A program made the translations under genes and the position numbers. Below, in pieces: positions 26,764 to 36,319 of a DNA stretch of 64,000 nucleotides (position 1 is the first letter of the stretch; each line of letters opens with the position of its first letter). The notes beneath the pieces were generated by a model. It did not search any database and had not been told where the DNA came from. It worked only from the letters and a program-made list of their open reading frames with translations. Source of the stretch: an uncultured Bacteroidales bacterium. GTDB taxonomy: Bacteria > Bacteroidota > Bacteroidia > Bacteroidales > Paludibacteraceae. The stretch covers positions 1 to 64,000 of the forward strand of contig CAIWIS010000237.1 of assembly GCA_903912795.1 (NCBI GenBank), given 5' to 3'.

Positions 26764-28783
26764 TTCCTAATGATGCAGCTTGTAACTCAGGATTAGGTAA
26801 CAATCCTCCAGGAACTTTAGCTGGTTTTGGTAAATTCTCAGGCACAGTTCCCTGTTGTCCCATTTGTGTAGCAACAGGTGCTCCACCCATCATATCAGGC
26901 AATTGTCCTGGATTTGGAGGAGGAGGCGCAGCTTGTGGAGCTTGTTGTTGGGCTTGTTGTGGAGCTAGTGGTTGTTGTCCAAGTACAGCAAGTAAATCTG
27001 GATCAGTATTTCTTAATAAATCAACGTGTTCTTGGATATGTTGACTAACTCTTTGGACTAATTGTGTATCAAAACGTAAATCTGGATCAGAAAGCACTGA
27101 AGCATGTTCTTTAATATGTAAAACGTGTTCATCGGTAAAGACAGCAATAACTGGTTTACCAGCAATCATCGCTTCATTTTCACCTTTAGTTAAATAAAGC
27201 TGAGATTGAGTATCTTCAGTCATCATATCTAATGAACCAGTATCAATAACCGCCATATATTGTTCTGCAGTTTTAATAACGCCCATTTGCATCATTTGTT
27301 CGGCCATTTCAACACGACCAGCAGTAGTTCTAGCTAATGGATTACCAATATCAACCACAACTCTATTAACGGAATCTAAATCATCGCCTCTAAATTCTTT
27401 TAAATAGCTTTTTTTATTTTTACCAACAATGTTAGCAACACGAGGAACTGTAGCATGATCTTTAAGCACATTAATAATACCAGTACCTAAATCTTCAATG
27501 AGCATAACGTAAGATTGTTGTAATCCTGACATAAATTGAAGTGTCATAGATTGAATAAGAGCTAATGCATTACCTGAACGAAGATTAGGATCTGGATTTC
27601 CACGAGCAACAGAGTTAACTCCAGAAATAGTTTCCATAGTTTTTTCAAGCATTTGTAAGAATTGAAATACTTCAGCAGGGGTTTGAGTTAAATTTAATGG
27701 TCTTACTTGACCATTAGTTTCATTTGCCTCAATAACATTCAATCCTCCAGAAAGTTCTGAAATATGAACATCAGAACCTTTAGGAACAAGGATATTTTGA
27801 ACACCAAATGCAGTTTGATTTGTTAAAATTGTTGAATATAATGAATTTACAGCATCTTGAATATTTAAAAGGTCAAACATTGGAGTATATCCATATGGAG
27901 TACCTAGATAGTATGCCGGAGCTATAGCATAAATAGGAAGATCTCTATATGGCATTGGAGAATCTAATAATACACAGTCTCCTGATAAATACAAAAGATA
28001 ACGACCATCAGGCATAGATTCAGTTCTGTTATGAAAAAACTCATAAACAGGAATTAAATCTGTTTCATCATAGCTATAACTATGTAAAGCGTGTTTCATT
28101 ACTTCAGATTTTGAAGGTAACGCTAAAATTTTATCTTTTAATTCTGGATATTTAGCGGCTAAGTCAAAACGATTTTTAAATGATCTTGAAATAACCCAAT
28201 CATGTTTTCTATCTTCACGGTTAGTATCGAATAAAACGTCGAATGGTGAAATATTTTGGAATTCAATATCACCTTCACGAATTTCAATATCCAATTCTTC
28301 GTTATACTCATAGACTTCACCACGAGTAGCGTTCCATTCCATTTTAATGTAACCAGAACCAAAAACAATTGCATATTCTACGGCAGTTTTAAGATATTCT
28401 TCAAGTCTATGATCTCTCATATAATAGTCTAATAGACCATTAGCAAGAGTTGTTTGAACTACCGATTTATAATCAGTATTGATACTTCTAGCTTGCATTG
28501 CAGGGCGAGTTGAAGTAATCATATTAAGCATATGTTGAGCGATATTACGAATATGATTAACTCCAAGTTGAGTTAATTCGCCTTGTTCTCCACCAAAAGA
28601 TACGGTATGTGATTCTCCGTTATCTTTAAAGAATACTCCATGATATGCTGCCCACATTGTACGCAATTTATCAAGGTAACCAACAGAATCTAAAGTTTGA
28701 AACCAATCAGTAGCCCTATGTACTAAAATTTCAGCAGTTTCTTCTGCTGGTTTGGACGCGAAATATATAGGATCATGCGACAT
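26753..28783 (-). CDS. Portal protein (gp8-like)
   Basis: 676 residues. Features of podovirus portals: WAAYHGVFF near the start, SPFDVLFDTNREDRKHDW in the wing, GTPYGYTPMFDLLNIQDAVN and GGLNVIEANETNGQVRPLNL before the helical stem (QFLQMLEKTMETISGVNSVA). The last ~80 residues are Gln/Pro-rich and flexible. It forms the dodecameric DNA channel and docks the terminase, which is encoded just upstream. Confidence 0.85.
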   Translation of the reverse strand: MSHDPIYFASKPAEETAEILVHRATDWFQTLDSVGYLDKLRTMWAAYHGVFFKDNGESHTVSFGGEQGELTQLGVNHIRNIAQHMLNMITSTRPAMQARSINTDYKSVVQTTLANGLLDYYMRDHRLEEYLKTAVEYAIVFGSGYIKMEWNATRGEVYEYNEELDIEIREGDIEFQNISPFDVLFDTNREDRKHDWVISRSFKNRFDLAAKYPELKDKILALPSKSEVMKHALHSYSYDETDLIPVYEFFHNRTESMPDGRYLLYLSGDCVLLDSPMPYRDLPIYAIAPAYYLGTPYGYTPMFDLLNIQDAVNSLYSTILTNQTAFGVQNILVPKGSDVHISELSGGLNVIEANETNGQVRPLNLTQTPAEVFQFLQMLEKTMETISGVNSVARGNPDPNLRSGNALALIQSMTLQFMSGLQQSYVMLIEDLGTGIINVLKDHATVPRVANIVGKNKKSYLKEFRGDDLDSVNRVVVDIGNPLARTTAGRVEMAEQMMQMGVIKTAEQYMAVIDTGSLDMMTEDTQSQLYLTKGENEAMIAGKPVIAVFTDEHVLHIKEHASVLSDPDLRFDTQLVQRVSQHIQEHVDLLRNTDPDLLAVLGQQPLAPQQAQQQAPQAAPPPPNPGQLPDMMGGAPVATQMGQQGTVPENLPKPAKVPGGLLPNPELQAASLGNVK

Positions 28784-28794
28784 TTTGGCACCTC

Positions 28795-28815
28795 AACATA
28801 TTATAACTTGTTAAT
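28795..28815 (-). promoter_or_regulatory. Predicted late promoter for portal unit (copy 7)
   Basis: Minus strand: ATTAACAAGTTATA then ATATG, about 18 bases before the portal ATG, with GAGG as RBS in between. Confidence 0.6.
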
Positions 28816-30327
28816 TTACGTCTTTTTTCTAAACGACGATTTTGGGATAAACGACTGTTCTAAGCGTTTAAATCGCTCTGCAGTACTTCCTCGGTTCTCA
28901 GCAGTCTCTTTAACAAAAACATTACTTCTAGATCCCATTTGCATATATCTATATCCAGCAGGGTATGGATTACGAGTTCTATCGACATTCCGAGTTAAAT
29001 ATATTAAAGCTGCAACGGCATCATAGTGACCATTATCAGGACTTCGTTTGAAATCTTTTTTAGATTTATCCCAAGTTGCAGTTTTCATATGAGAAATTAA
29101 AGTTTTGCATCTAGGATTAATGATTATTTGTCTATTTTCAATCATAGTACGCAATTGAGATATATAAGTTAATTTATCATGCTTTTCTGTAGGTAAAAAA
29201 GTGATGTTATGATCCATCTGTAGATCGTTAATAACAATTAAGTTATTATCACTTACTCTAAGATACGGTTCTTCAAATTCTCTAGTCATCAAATTGGTCC
29301 AGAGATCTTTTTCTTTATTTTTTATTTTATTAGCAAGAATAGTTGTTGTTGAACTAGGTCCATCTTGAATTAATTCATCTTCAATAACTAAAACTTGGTT
29401 GTCATAATCCCAATATGCAAATAGTATTGCGGTTAAATCCACAAATCCTATATCCATAGCGACATATTTGTCGTAAAATGCTGGTCTAGGCCATTGTTTT
29501 ATTGTATCTAGTTGAATTTCCTCAGTAAATTCGGGTAATACTGCTTCAGTTGAGTTAAATACCCTTTTACAAAGATATTCAGTTTGAAAAGATGGATTAT
29601 TTATACCACCTGGATAACCTTTTAAAATATCAGCGACTATTTCATGGGTGATTCGGGGATATGTCTCACTTTGATGGTCAACTATAGCATCAAAAATTGT
29701 TTTTCTAATAAGATTATTCTCAATCTCAGCAAATTCCATATATTCATTAAATTCATGGTCTGGATTTGGAGGAGTAGTTGAAGATAATACAATTCGACCT
29801 TTAGTTAATGTAGTTAATGGAATAAGAATCGAATTAATGATATGTTTTAAATCGGTACAGAAACCTGCCTCATCGACAAGAGCTAAATGAGTATTAGAAC
29901 CCCTTAACTTATCATAGTTTCCATTGTCAGTACCAGCTAAATGAATTTTAGACCCATTAGGAAAGATCCACATATTATCCTGTTTATTAAAATTAGGTCG
30001 AAGATCTAATGGACAGTCTTCTAGCATTACTTCAAAATCAGGATTTAAGTTTTTACGGATCATTCCGGTTTCAGGTTGAATAAGTTTTACAATAGATTTA
30101 GGGTGTTGAATGCATTGTTCTAATGCTAAAATGATTAGAAAAAATGATTTACCCAAACGACGAGACGCATTTACTACAACAGTTTTATTTGTATTATTAT
30201 GGTAAAATTCGTAAAGTTTTTTTTGAGTAGCATCTAACTTCCAATGCAATATACCCATTTCCCAAAGCCGATCTCTAGCTTCTCTAATTTGAGAATCAGT
30301 AACAACTCCAGGTAATGAATTACTCAT
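28816..30327 (-). CDS. Terminase large subunit
   Basis: 503 residues from the ATG at 30327 (GGAAA 10 bases upstream); a TTG 27 bases earlier lacks an RBS. ATPase: VVVNASRRLGKSF (Walker A, ~52-64) and LALVDEAGF (Walker B with catalytic Glu). Nuclease: YVAMDIGFVDLTAI (first Asp) and GHYDAVAALIYL (late Asp), the usual RNase H-like sites. It packages DNA into the procapsid through the portal and cuts the concatemer. Start overlaps the stop of the gene before it. Confidence 0.9.
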   Translation of the reverse strand: MSNSLPGVVTDSQIREARDRLWEMGILHWKLDATQKKLYEFYHNNTNKTVVVNASRRLGKSFFLIILALEQCIQHPKSIVKLIQPETGMIRKNLNPDFEVMLEDCPLDLRPNFNKQDNMWIFPNGSKIHLAGTDNGNYDKLRGSNTHLALVDEAGFCTDLKHIINSILIPLTTLTKGRIVLSSTTPPNPDHEFNEYMEFAEIENNLIRKTIFDAIVDHQSETYPRITHEIVADILKGYPGGINNPSFQTEYLCKRVFNSTEAVLPEFTEEIQLDTIKQWPRPAFYDKYVAMDIGFVDLTAILFAYWDYDNQVLVIEDELIQDGPSSTTTILANKIKNKEKDLWTNLMTREFEEPYLRVSDNNLIVINDLQMDHNITFLPTEKHDKLTYISQLRTMIENRQIIINPRCKTLISHMKTATWDKSKKDFKRSPDNGHYDAVAALIYLTRNVDRTRNPYPAGYRYMQMGSRSNVFVKETAENRGSTAERFKRLEQSFIPKSSFRKKT

Positions 30328-30607
30328 TGATAGATTTCCGTTTTTCTTTGTCAAAACGAATACCTAGCTTACTTTTTAATTCAATTTTGACATGACGTTG
30401 TAATACTTCTAAATTTGACCATTTTTTATTAGATTCAAAATGAGAAACTCCGGTTACTGGATCAATAAATTTAAATGCAAGTTCTTCAGTATCAATAATG
30501 ACCCTAACCATTTTGTGACCATTGCTGTAAATTTTTTTAGAAATTAATAATTTACCGCTAATGTCATATTTTATTCTAGCCCCATAAGTAATTGCTTCAG
30601 ATTCCAT
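30320..30607 (-). CDS. Hypothetical protein upstream of terminase
   Basis: 95 residues, beta-rich (KYDISGKLLISKKIY) with a basic C-terminus. Overlaps the terminase start by 8 bases. I do not recognise it. Confidence 0.55.
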   Translation of the reverse strand: MESEAITYGARIKYDISGKLLISKKIYSNGHKMVRVIIDTEELAFKFIDPVTGVSHFESNKKWSNLEVLQRHVKIELKSKLGIRFDKEKRKSINE

Positions 30608-30612
30608 AATTT

Positions 30613-31092
30613 TTACTCTATTTCTTTTTTAGGTTTAGATGCGATTTGAATTAACTCATCTTTTGAAAGATTTTTAGGTAAACCTTTTTGAGCTTCAATG
30701 GTTGTCGCATTACCTTGGGCTAGACGTTTATTTTTAACTAATAAATCAAAGCGTTTAACTTCATCTAAAGTTAAATCTCGCATCATAGCAGCAGACTTAA
30801 GAGCTTTAAGTTGATATTCAGCAATAACTTCTTCATCTGATACTATTATTGGAGTAATATCACCAATTACAGGAACTGTTTTCATAAGCATATCCTGTAA
30901 ATGTCTGATTTCACTAGTTTTTTCTTCAAGTTGTTTTAATAATTTATCAATTGTTTGAGATAAACCGATATTATGAGCTTGCAATTGCTTAATTTCATCT
31001 TTAAGCAAAGCTTCTTTCATTGCGAGGGCAATAGAATCTATAGACTGGACATTAGAAGAGTCGTTTTGTGATTTTTGGGAGTTCTTGCTCAT
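30613..31092 (-). CDS. Probable terminase small subunit (by position)
   Basis: 159 residues: a coiled coil (~30-75, KQLQAHNIGLSQTIDKLLKQ) followed by a helical part with LTLDEVKRFDLLVKNKRL and a Lys-rich tail. Gene order and size fit a small terminase, and the coiled coil would suit oligomerisation, but no helix-turn-helix is obvious. Alternative: an unrelated assembly factor. Confidence 0.4.
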   Translation of the reverse strand: MSKNSQKSQNDSSNVQSIDSIALAMKEALLKDEIKQLQAHNIGLSQTIDKLLKQLEEKTSEIRHLQDMLMKTVPVIGDITPIIVSDEEVIAEYQLKALKSAAMMRDLTLDEVKRFDLLVKNKRLAQGNATTIEAQKGLPKNLSKDELIQIASKPKKEIE

Positions 31093-31381
31093 TTACTGAA
31101 GTCCTTTTGATAGATTTATCTAACGATAGACCAGTAACTTTACCACTAAGAAGTTCTAATTCTTTTAGGAAATGTTCTTTATCTGAATCTAAACGTGAGA
31201 TAATTTCTTGGTACTGTTCTACTTTATACTTATATAAAAATTTATTATAAGTCATTGATATTACTAGGGAAATTATAGCTAAAGCTTCGCCAATTCCAGC
31301 ACCAAATAAGATAGTTTTTATCAAAAGGGCCAAAAAGGATAGCTCAAGCAAATTATCTTTCAAAACGGTAAGTTTTTGCAT
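31052..31381 (-). CDS. Small membrane protein with coiled coil
   Basis: 109 residues from the ATG at 31381 (AAGGA 9 bases upstream); a TTG two codons earlier is less likely. Two hydrophobic segments at ~10-45 (ELSFLALLIKTILFGAGIG, ALAIISLVISMTY), then a charged coiled coil. It could be a holin or inner-membrane anchor. First gene of the terminase/portal unit after the promoter at 31496, with a ~110-base leader. Confidence 0.55.
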   Translation of the reverse strand: MQKLTVLKDNLLELSFLALLIKTILFGAGIGEALAIISLVISMTYNKFLYKYKVEQYQEIISRLDSDKEHFLKELELLSGKVTGLSLDKSIKRTSVNEQELPKITKRLF

Positions 31382-31472
31382 TGACAAGCGTCCTTATATT
31401 TTGTAACCTATATAAGAAATATGTGTTGCGCGTTAAAGCATTTATATATTTTGGGTAAAGACCCTTCGCTAT

Positions 31473-31501
31473 TTGCTTACACTAAGTTCTTATAGTATAA
31501 C
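31473..31501 (+). promoter_or_regulatory. Sigma70 promoter for the 31.5 kb gene set
   Basis: TTGCTT, 17 bases, TATAAC. The -10 overlaps the late-promoter motif on the opposite strand, so early plus-strand and late minus-strand transcription diverge here. Confidence 0.5.
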
Positions 31502-31509
31502 TTGTTAAT
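31490..31509 (-). promoter_or_regulatory. Predicted late promoter for terminase unit (copy 8)
   Basis: Minus strand: ATTAACAAGTTATA followed by CTATAAGAAC. The leader behind it contains a GGGT-ctttACCC hairpin before the first gene. Confidence 0.6.
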
Positions 31510-31519
31510 TAAGGCGTTC

Positions 31520-31735
31520 ATGGATTATAGAAAAGTAAAAAATTTAGAATCTGATATGTTTGATGTAATATACGAATTACATCGAAATTTAAATGTTAAA
31601 AATAAAGAACAGTATAGACTATGTTTAATTGCTTTAGATCAATTAAATATTGAGTATTTTCAATTAACTGGAAAATATTATATTGAACGAAAAAGAATTC
31701 TTGATTATTACTCTAAACTATGGGATAATTTTTAA
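31520..31735 (+). CDS. Small hypothetical protein
   Basis: 71 residues, helical and charged. Start at 31520 by AAGG five bases upstream; a TTG at 31502 lies in the promoter motif. No recognised domain. Confidence 0.6.
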   Translation: MDYRKVKNLESDMFDVIYELHRNLNVKNKEQYRLCLIALDQLNIEYFQLTGKYYIERKRILDYYSKLWDNF

Positions 31736-31738
31736 TAT

Positions 31739-32008
31739 ATGTTAGATTTATTTATAGTTATACAATTTTATTATGTGAATAAATTAGATACTATTAGTGA
31801 AAAAACATATCAAGCTGCTTATATTCAAAGCGGATTGAATAGTAAAGTTAATGATAGAAAAAAATTTTATAAAGATGAAATTGATTATAAAGTTGATTGG
31901 TATAAAAAAGAATATTTAAATGAACGTATTGAAAAAAATTTAGGCAAAATTATTTTTATAAGCGATTTATTGATTAATAAGAAAGTCGGTGTAACATATG
32001 AATTTTAA
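31739..32008 (+). CDS. Small hypothetical protein
   Basis: 89 residues, Lys/Tyr-rich and helical, with a hydrophobic start (MLDLFIVIQFYYV). No clear RBS; it begins 3 bases after the preceding stop, so coupled translation is likely. Confidence 0.5.
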   Translation: MLDLFIVIQFYYVNKLDTISEKTYQAAYIQSGLNSKVNDRKKFYKDEIDYKVDWYKKEYLNERIEKNLGKIIFISDLLINKKVGVTYEF

Positions 32009-32219
32009 AATGACCTCCAAAGATTTTGAACAATTGGCAGCTTTTATTGAAAAAAAAGCTAAGGGTACTGAACTTCGTTTTAAATGTGAAGTTGATCAAA
32101 AAATGGAAGTCTATATTACTTTAATGAGTGGTGAAACTGCAATCATTACGTTTTTTGATGAACAATTAAATAATTTTGCTAAAATAACTAGATCTAGAAA
32201 TTTAGGAGAAGAACTATGA
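31998..32219 (+). CDS. Small hypothetical protein
   Basis: 73 residues, alpha/beta-like (KMEVYITLMSGETAIITFFD). Overlaps its neighbours at both ends. No recognised domain. Confidence 0.55.
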   Translation: MNFKMTSKDFEQLAAFIEKKAKGTELRFKCEVDQKMEVYITLMSGETAIITFFDEQLNNFAKITRSRNLGEEL

Positions 32220-32470
32220 ACGCTAAATTGCAAAAAGAACTTATTGATCAATTAGCTGAAATTTGTGAACAACTTGGTTGGTCAATTGGCGTTCCTGCTG
32301 ATGATGAAAATCAACCAGTTGAAGGTCTAATTGTTGGCACTGAAGAATTTATTATGTCAATTGTTGAATCTATGGATGCTGAAGCTTCTATGGAAGTATT
32401 TAGTAAAGAATCGACTGAAGAAGAATTTAGTGAACCTGTTTTATTGGATAAAAAGAAATTGATGCACTAA
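32216..32470 (+). CDS. Small acidic hypothetical protein
   Basis: 84 residues, strongly acidic (SMDAEASMEVFSKESTEEEF). RBS AGGAGAA just upstream. Could be a DNA mimic or host-factor binder, but nothing specific is visible. Confidence 0.55.
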   Translation: MNAKLQKELIDQLAEICEQLGWSIGVPADDENQPVEGLIVGTEEFIMSIVESMDAEASMEVFSKESTEEEFSEPVLLDKKKLMH

Positions 32471-32652
32471 TGGGATTATTAATTGCGATAATCATTGTTA
32501 CATATATAATACATTATAGCTTTAAACAAAATTGTAGGCATTATGAAAACGAATTTAAAAAAATCGAAATCGTTGAAAAAGACGGAAAAATTACTTACAG
32601 AGAAAAACTTCAATGTAAAAAATGCGGAAAGTACCAAATCTACGGAGGTTAA
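32470..32652 (+). CDS. Small membrane protein with Cys pair
   Basis: 60 residues: N-terminal membrane helix (GLLIAIIIVTYIIHYSF), then a soluble tail with C-x2-H and CKKCGKY, suggesting zinc binding. Starts in a TAATG overlap with the previous gene. Confidence 0.55.
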   Translation: MGLLIAIIIVTYIIHYSFKQNCRHYENEFKKIEIVEKDGKITYREKLQCKKCGKYQIYGG

Positions 32653-32662
32653 AATTAACTTC

Positions 32663-32740
32663 ATGGATTTAATGACTGAAGATATGTGGGATTATATGAA
32701 TGATTATAATAACGAGGAATTAAAATGCTCTTTGGATTAA
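32663..32740 (+). CDS. Possible 25-residue micro-ORF
   Basis: Met/Asp-rich 25-residue ORF with GGAGG 14 bases upstream, overlapping the start of the next gene. The RBS is rather far; may be a leader peptide or not translated. Confidence 0.3.
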   Translation: MDLMTEDMWDYMNDYNNEELKCSLD

Positions 32741-32931
32741 TTTCTATTACTATTTTTACTTTATTTACAGGATATGCTCAATCGGTTATTTTAACTAAAT
32801 TGGGTGTATCGCCTTTTATTACTATACTTAACGGATTTTTAATAGGTATATTTTTACCTAGAATTTTAACTAAATGGATTTATAAAGAAGAAATAGAAGA
32901 ATTAAAATCTCGATCAAACGAAGAACTTTAA
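32725..32931 (+). CDS. Small membrane protein
   Basis: 68 residues with two hydrophobic helices (GLISITIFTLFTGYAQ and FITILNGFLIGIFL) and an acidic tail. RBS GAGGA. Last gene of this plus-strand set. Confidence 0.55.
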   Translation: MLFGLISITIFTLFTGYAQSVILTKLGVSPFITILNGFLIGIFLPRILTKWIYKEEIEELKSRSNEEL

Positions 32932-33007
32932 ATATTTTACGTTTAAGAATTTGATTGCTTCTTAATTTTATTTTTTGTTGGTCTTTAATTTTAGATATTC
33001 TAGCCAT
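32873..33007 (-). CDS. Possible small basic protein
   Basis: 44-residue ORF beginning MARISKIKDQQKIKLRS, 3 bases after the stop of the fibre gene ending at 33011. It overlaps the end of the converging plus-strand gene by ~60 bases. No RBS, so low confidence. Confidence 0.25.
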
Positions 33008-33010
33008 ATG

Positions 33011-33553
33011 CTATACTTTTTCTAAAGTTAAAAGTGAATATTCATTTAAAGTTATAGAATGATTTTCTGTATTACTTTTAATTTGAATTACTAAAGTACC
33101 TATAGAAGTTACTTGTAAAAATCCATAAATTAAAACTACAAAAGTTGGATCGTCTTTTGTAATAATAGAACCGCTGCCTTGTAACATAGTTACAGATGCA
33201 GTATTTGCGGCAATCTTAACTTTAATATCATTAAGTCCTGAATTACTTGTAAATTTACCAGTAAAATCGAATTTATATATTCCAGGAACTAAATCATCGG
33301 TAATTAAATCGGATACATTTGAATATGAATTAGCTGATGTTGAAACATTGCTAGTTGTATAATAGGAATGTTTAGAATCAGGAGACACCGCGTTCCATGC
33401 AGTATCTCCCTCTCCATACTTTAAGAACATCTTGGAACCATCAGTCAAAATCGCCATAGATCCTGTAGGAGCCGCGAGACCCCCCATTGAGGGGTCCGCA
33501 TCAACTTCAAAAATCTGAATTTCATTTAACGTAATACTTCCGAGATTAGCCAT
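33011..33553 (-). CDS. Short tail fibre with shared attachment domain
   Basis: 180 residues. Residues ~1-60 (LGSITLNEIQIFEVDADPSM, then GSMAILTDGSKMFLKYGEGD) are homologous to the start of the 909-residue fibre next to it. The rest is a beta domain ending LNEYSLLTLEKV. Possibly an alternative tip anchored at the same site. Confidence 0.6.
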   Translation of the reverse strand: MANLGSITLNEIQIFEVDADPSMGGLAAPTGSMAILTDGSKMFLKYGEGDTAWNAVSPDSKHSYYTTSNVSTSANSYSNVSDLITDDLVPGIYKFDFTGKFTSNSGLNDIKVKIAANTASVTMLQGSGSIITKDDPTFVVLIYGFLQVTSIGTLVIQIKSNTENHSITLNEYSLLTLEKV

Positions 33554-33570
33554 TAGCTCGTCCTTTTAGA

Positions 33571-36300
33571 TTATCTCATTCTTTCAACTACACATTTCCA
33601 AGTAATTGTTTTAGAATTAACACCAGTAACACGAACATCAACATCAGATGCATTTACAACAAAAGTACAGTTAGCAGATGCCATGCCGTGATCTTCACTA
33701 GTGTAGTCAGATTGAATAACGCCTAAGCTAACAGTTCCACCTACGTTTTTAACTTTAACAGTTTTTTCGTAAACAACTGAATCGCCAGTGCTAGATTCAA
33801 TACCAGTAACCATGATTTTTACAAGTTCAACAGAACCTACTGCTGGAGAAACTGTAGAAACGATAGCGTTCATAGATCCAGTAGTAGAAGTAGAAGAACC
33901 TTTAATGTTGTAACGTACGTTGTTATCTTTGATTTCAAAGATTGACTCAGGAGTAGAAGTACCTACACCAATAGCACCAACATTTACAACATCATTGCCA
34001 CCCATGTTAAGGTCGCCTGACATTGTATCGCCAGCTTTATTAAGTTTAAGAGCTTCAGCAGCTTGAGCGCGGCTTTGTTCAGAAGATATAGCAGATTGAC
34101 GATCAGAAACTTCTTGAGAAATTTGACCTTGAAGATCAGATTCTTCGCTTTCTGCGCGATTTTTTTCTACAAGAACTGCAGCATCAGCATAATCTTTAGC
34201 AGTTTGAAGATTAGAAGCAACTGTATTAACAAGAGCACTAACAGCACTTTCGTCATTAGCTAATTGATCAGCAATTTCTTTTAATGTATCAAGAGTACCA
34301 GGGGCACCGTTGATCAAATCAGCAATTTTTTGATCAGTATAAGCTTTAGAATCGTTTAGTTTGATAGCATCTTGAGAATCAGCATAATCTTTAGCTTCAA
34401 CTAAGTTGTCAGCATCATTAGCAATACGAGACGCTTCTTCAGAAGAAATCAAGCTTTGTAGTGCAGCAACATCAGAAATACGAGAAGCTTCTTCAGCATC
34501 AATATTTGATTGCAATACGTTATCAGCAGATTGTCTAGCTGATTGTTCGCCAGAAACTGCAGATTGTCTGTTAGTGATTTCGCTATTGATTTGACCTTGA
34601 AGATCAGAAACATCGCTTTGTCTATCAGAAACTTCTTGAGAAATTTGAGATTGTAAGCTAGATTCAACTCCCATTGCGCGAGTTTTCTCAGCATCAACGT
34701 AAGTTTTAGTTGTAGGATCAGTTTCTAGAATATCAAGTCTAGCATCAAGAGCGTTATCTGCAGCAGTAGCACGACTAACTTCATTGCTAATAGCAACACC
34801 AATATCATTAGTGATAGTATTTTGCAAATTAGTAATAGCTAATTCTCTAGCAGAAACTTCAGATGCTAAATCTGCAGCTAAAACGCCTTCAGCGGCCATT
34901 GCACGACTAGTCTCAGAAGAGATGTCAGAAGACAATGAGCTTTCAGCGGCCATAGCGCGAGATTCTTCAGCAGAAATGCTAGAAGATAAAGAACTTTCTA
35001 CGCCTTGAGCGCGAGAAACTTCGCTAGTGATTTGAGATTGAAGATCAGCTTCAACGCCCATTGCGCGAGTTTCTTCAGAATCAATATTAGCTTGAAGAAC
35101 ACCCTCAGCAGCCATTGCACGAGATTGCTCTGCGTTAATGTTAGATTGAAGAGTTTGATCTCCAGAAATGCGAGAAGATTCTTCTGCATCAATATTATCT
35201 TGAAGAGTTTGTTCAGCATTTTGTGCGCGAGTAATCTCTTGACCTAAAGCTGAAGTAGACGCAGAACCTAAAGCACTAACTGCACCATTAAGACTGCTAT
35301 CAGCAGCTTGGAACGCAGCAACGATTTCTGTCAAAGAATCAAGAGCTGCAGGATCAACATTGCTAACGATGTTGTTGATTTGACCTTGAAGGCCAGAAAC
35401 TTCACCATCAACATAAGTTTTAGTTACAGGATCTGCTTCTAAAACATCCAAACGACCGCTAAGAGCTGATTCAGCACCTTGAGCACGAGAAACTTCAGAA
35501 GTTAAATCTGAACGTAAACCGCTTTCAATGCCCATTGCTCTAGATTCTTCAGAATCAATATTTGATTGAAGATCTTGTTCTGCACCTTGAGCACGAGAAA
35601 CTTCAGATGAAAGATCTGAACTCAAAATACCTTCTGCCGCCATCGCACGAGATTGCTCAGAAGATACGCTAGAACTAAGTCCAGCTTCTGCTGCCATAGC
35701 GCGTGATTTTTCAACATCGCTATAATCTTTAGCATCTTGCAATGCTTTAGCAATAGAACCAGTTCCAACACCTTCAATGATGTCTAAACGAGAATCAAGA
35801 TCCGCATCAGCAGATTGTCTAGAACTAGCTTCGCTAGATACTAAACCTTCAACTCTTGAAATCTCAGATTGACGAGTAGAAACTTCAGATGATAAATCAG
35901 AAGTCAATACACCTTCAGCAGCTTGAGCGCGAGAAACTTCGCTATCAAGATTACCTTGAAGAACATTTTCAGCAGACATTGCACGAGATTCTTCAGAGTC
36001 AATTTGACCTTGAAGATCTAGAATTGCAGCATCTACATAAGATTTTGTTACAGGATCAAGTTCGAGAACGTCTAAGCGTCCATCAAGATCAGCTAAGTCT
36101 AAACCTAACTGTGTAGCATCTACTGTGCTAAGTTTCCAGTCAGCATCGCCAGAACCTACTTTTAGATAGATTCCACCTTGACCAGCAACGATCACCATAG
36201 AGCCGATTTCGGCTGTTAAACCACCATTCATGTGTGGTGCAACGTCCGTGATAATTAATCGTGTATCACCAATTGTGATTTGCGATAAAATTACTGCCAT
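33571..36300 (-). CDS. Long coiled-coil repeat tail fibre
   Basis: 909 residues. An N-terminal domain (~1-60, GGLTAEIGSMVIVAGQGG) is shared with the gene ending at 33011. Residues ~70-760 are tens of repeats of about 14 residues built on SEESRAMAAEGVLQ, predicting a long trimeric coiled coil, with TKSYVDAA-type inserts recurring. The C-terminal ~150 residues form a beta tip homologous to the gene ending at 36320 (QSDYTSEDHGM). Expected role: host-binding side fibre. Repeats make it prone to recombination. Confidence 0.7.
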   Translation of the reverse strand: MAVILSQITIGDTRLIITDVAPHMNGGLTAEIGSMVIVAGQGGIYLKVGSGDADWKLSTVDATQLGLDLADLDGRLDVLELDPVTKSYVDAAILDLQGQIDSEESRAMSAENVLQGNLDSEVSRAQAAEGVLTSDLSSEVSTRQSEISRVEGLVSSEASSRQSADADLDSRLDIIEGVGTGSIAKALQDAKDYSDVEKSRAMAAEAGLSSSVSSEQSRAMAAEGILSSDLSSEVSRAQGAEQDLQSNIDSEESRAMGIESGLRSDLTSEVSRAQGAESALSGRLDVLEADPVTKTYVDGEVSGLQGQINNIVSNVDPAALDSLTEIVAAFQAADSSLNGAVSALGSASTSALGQEITRAQNAEQTLQDNIDAEESSRISGDQTLQSNINAEQSRAMAAEGVLQANIDSEETRAMGVEADLQSQITSEVSRAQGVESSLSSSISAEESRAMAAESSLSSDISSETSRAMAAEGVLAADLASEVSARELAITNLQNTITNDIGVAISNEVSRATAADNALDARLDILETDPTTKTYVDAEKTRAMGVESSLQSQISQEVSDRQSDVSDLQGQINSEITNRQSAVSGEQSARQSADNVLQSNIDAEEASRISDVAALQSLISSEEASRIANDADNLVEAKDYADSQDAIKLNDSKAYTDQKIADLINGAPGTLDTLKEIADQLANDESAVSALVNTVASNLQTAKDYADAAVLVEKNRAESEESDLQGQISQEVSDRQSAISSEQSRAQAAEALKLNKAGDTMSGDLNMGGNDVVNVGAIGVGTSTPESIFEIKDNNVRYNIKGSSTSTTGSMNAIVSTVSPAVGSVELVKIMVTGIESSTGDSVVYEKTVKVKNVGGTVSLGVIQSDYTSEDHGMASANCTFVVNASDVDVRVTGVNSKTITWKCVVERMR

Positions 36301-36319
36301 ATTTACTCCTCCTTCAGAG

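Noticed and set aside
33571..36300. Several open frames on the opposite strand and other frame of the repeat fibre gene
   Set aside because: They are shadows of the repeated coding sequence and lack RBS sites.
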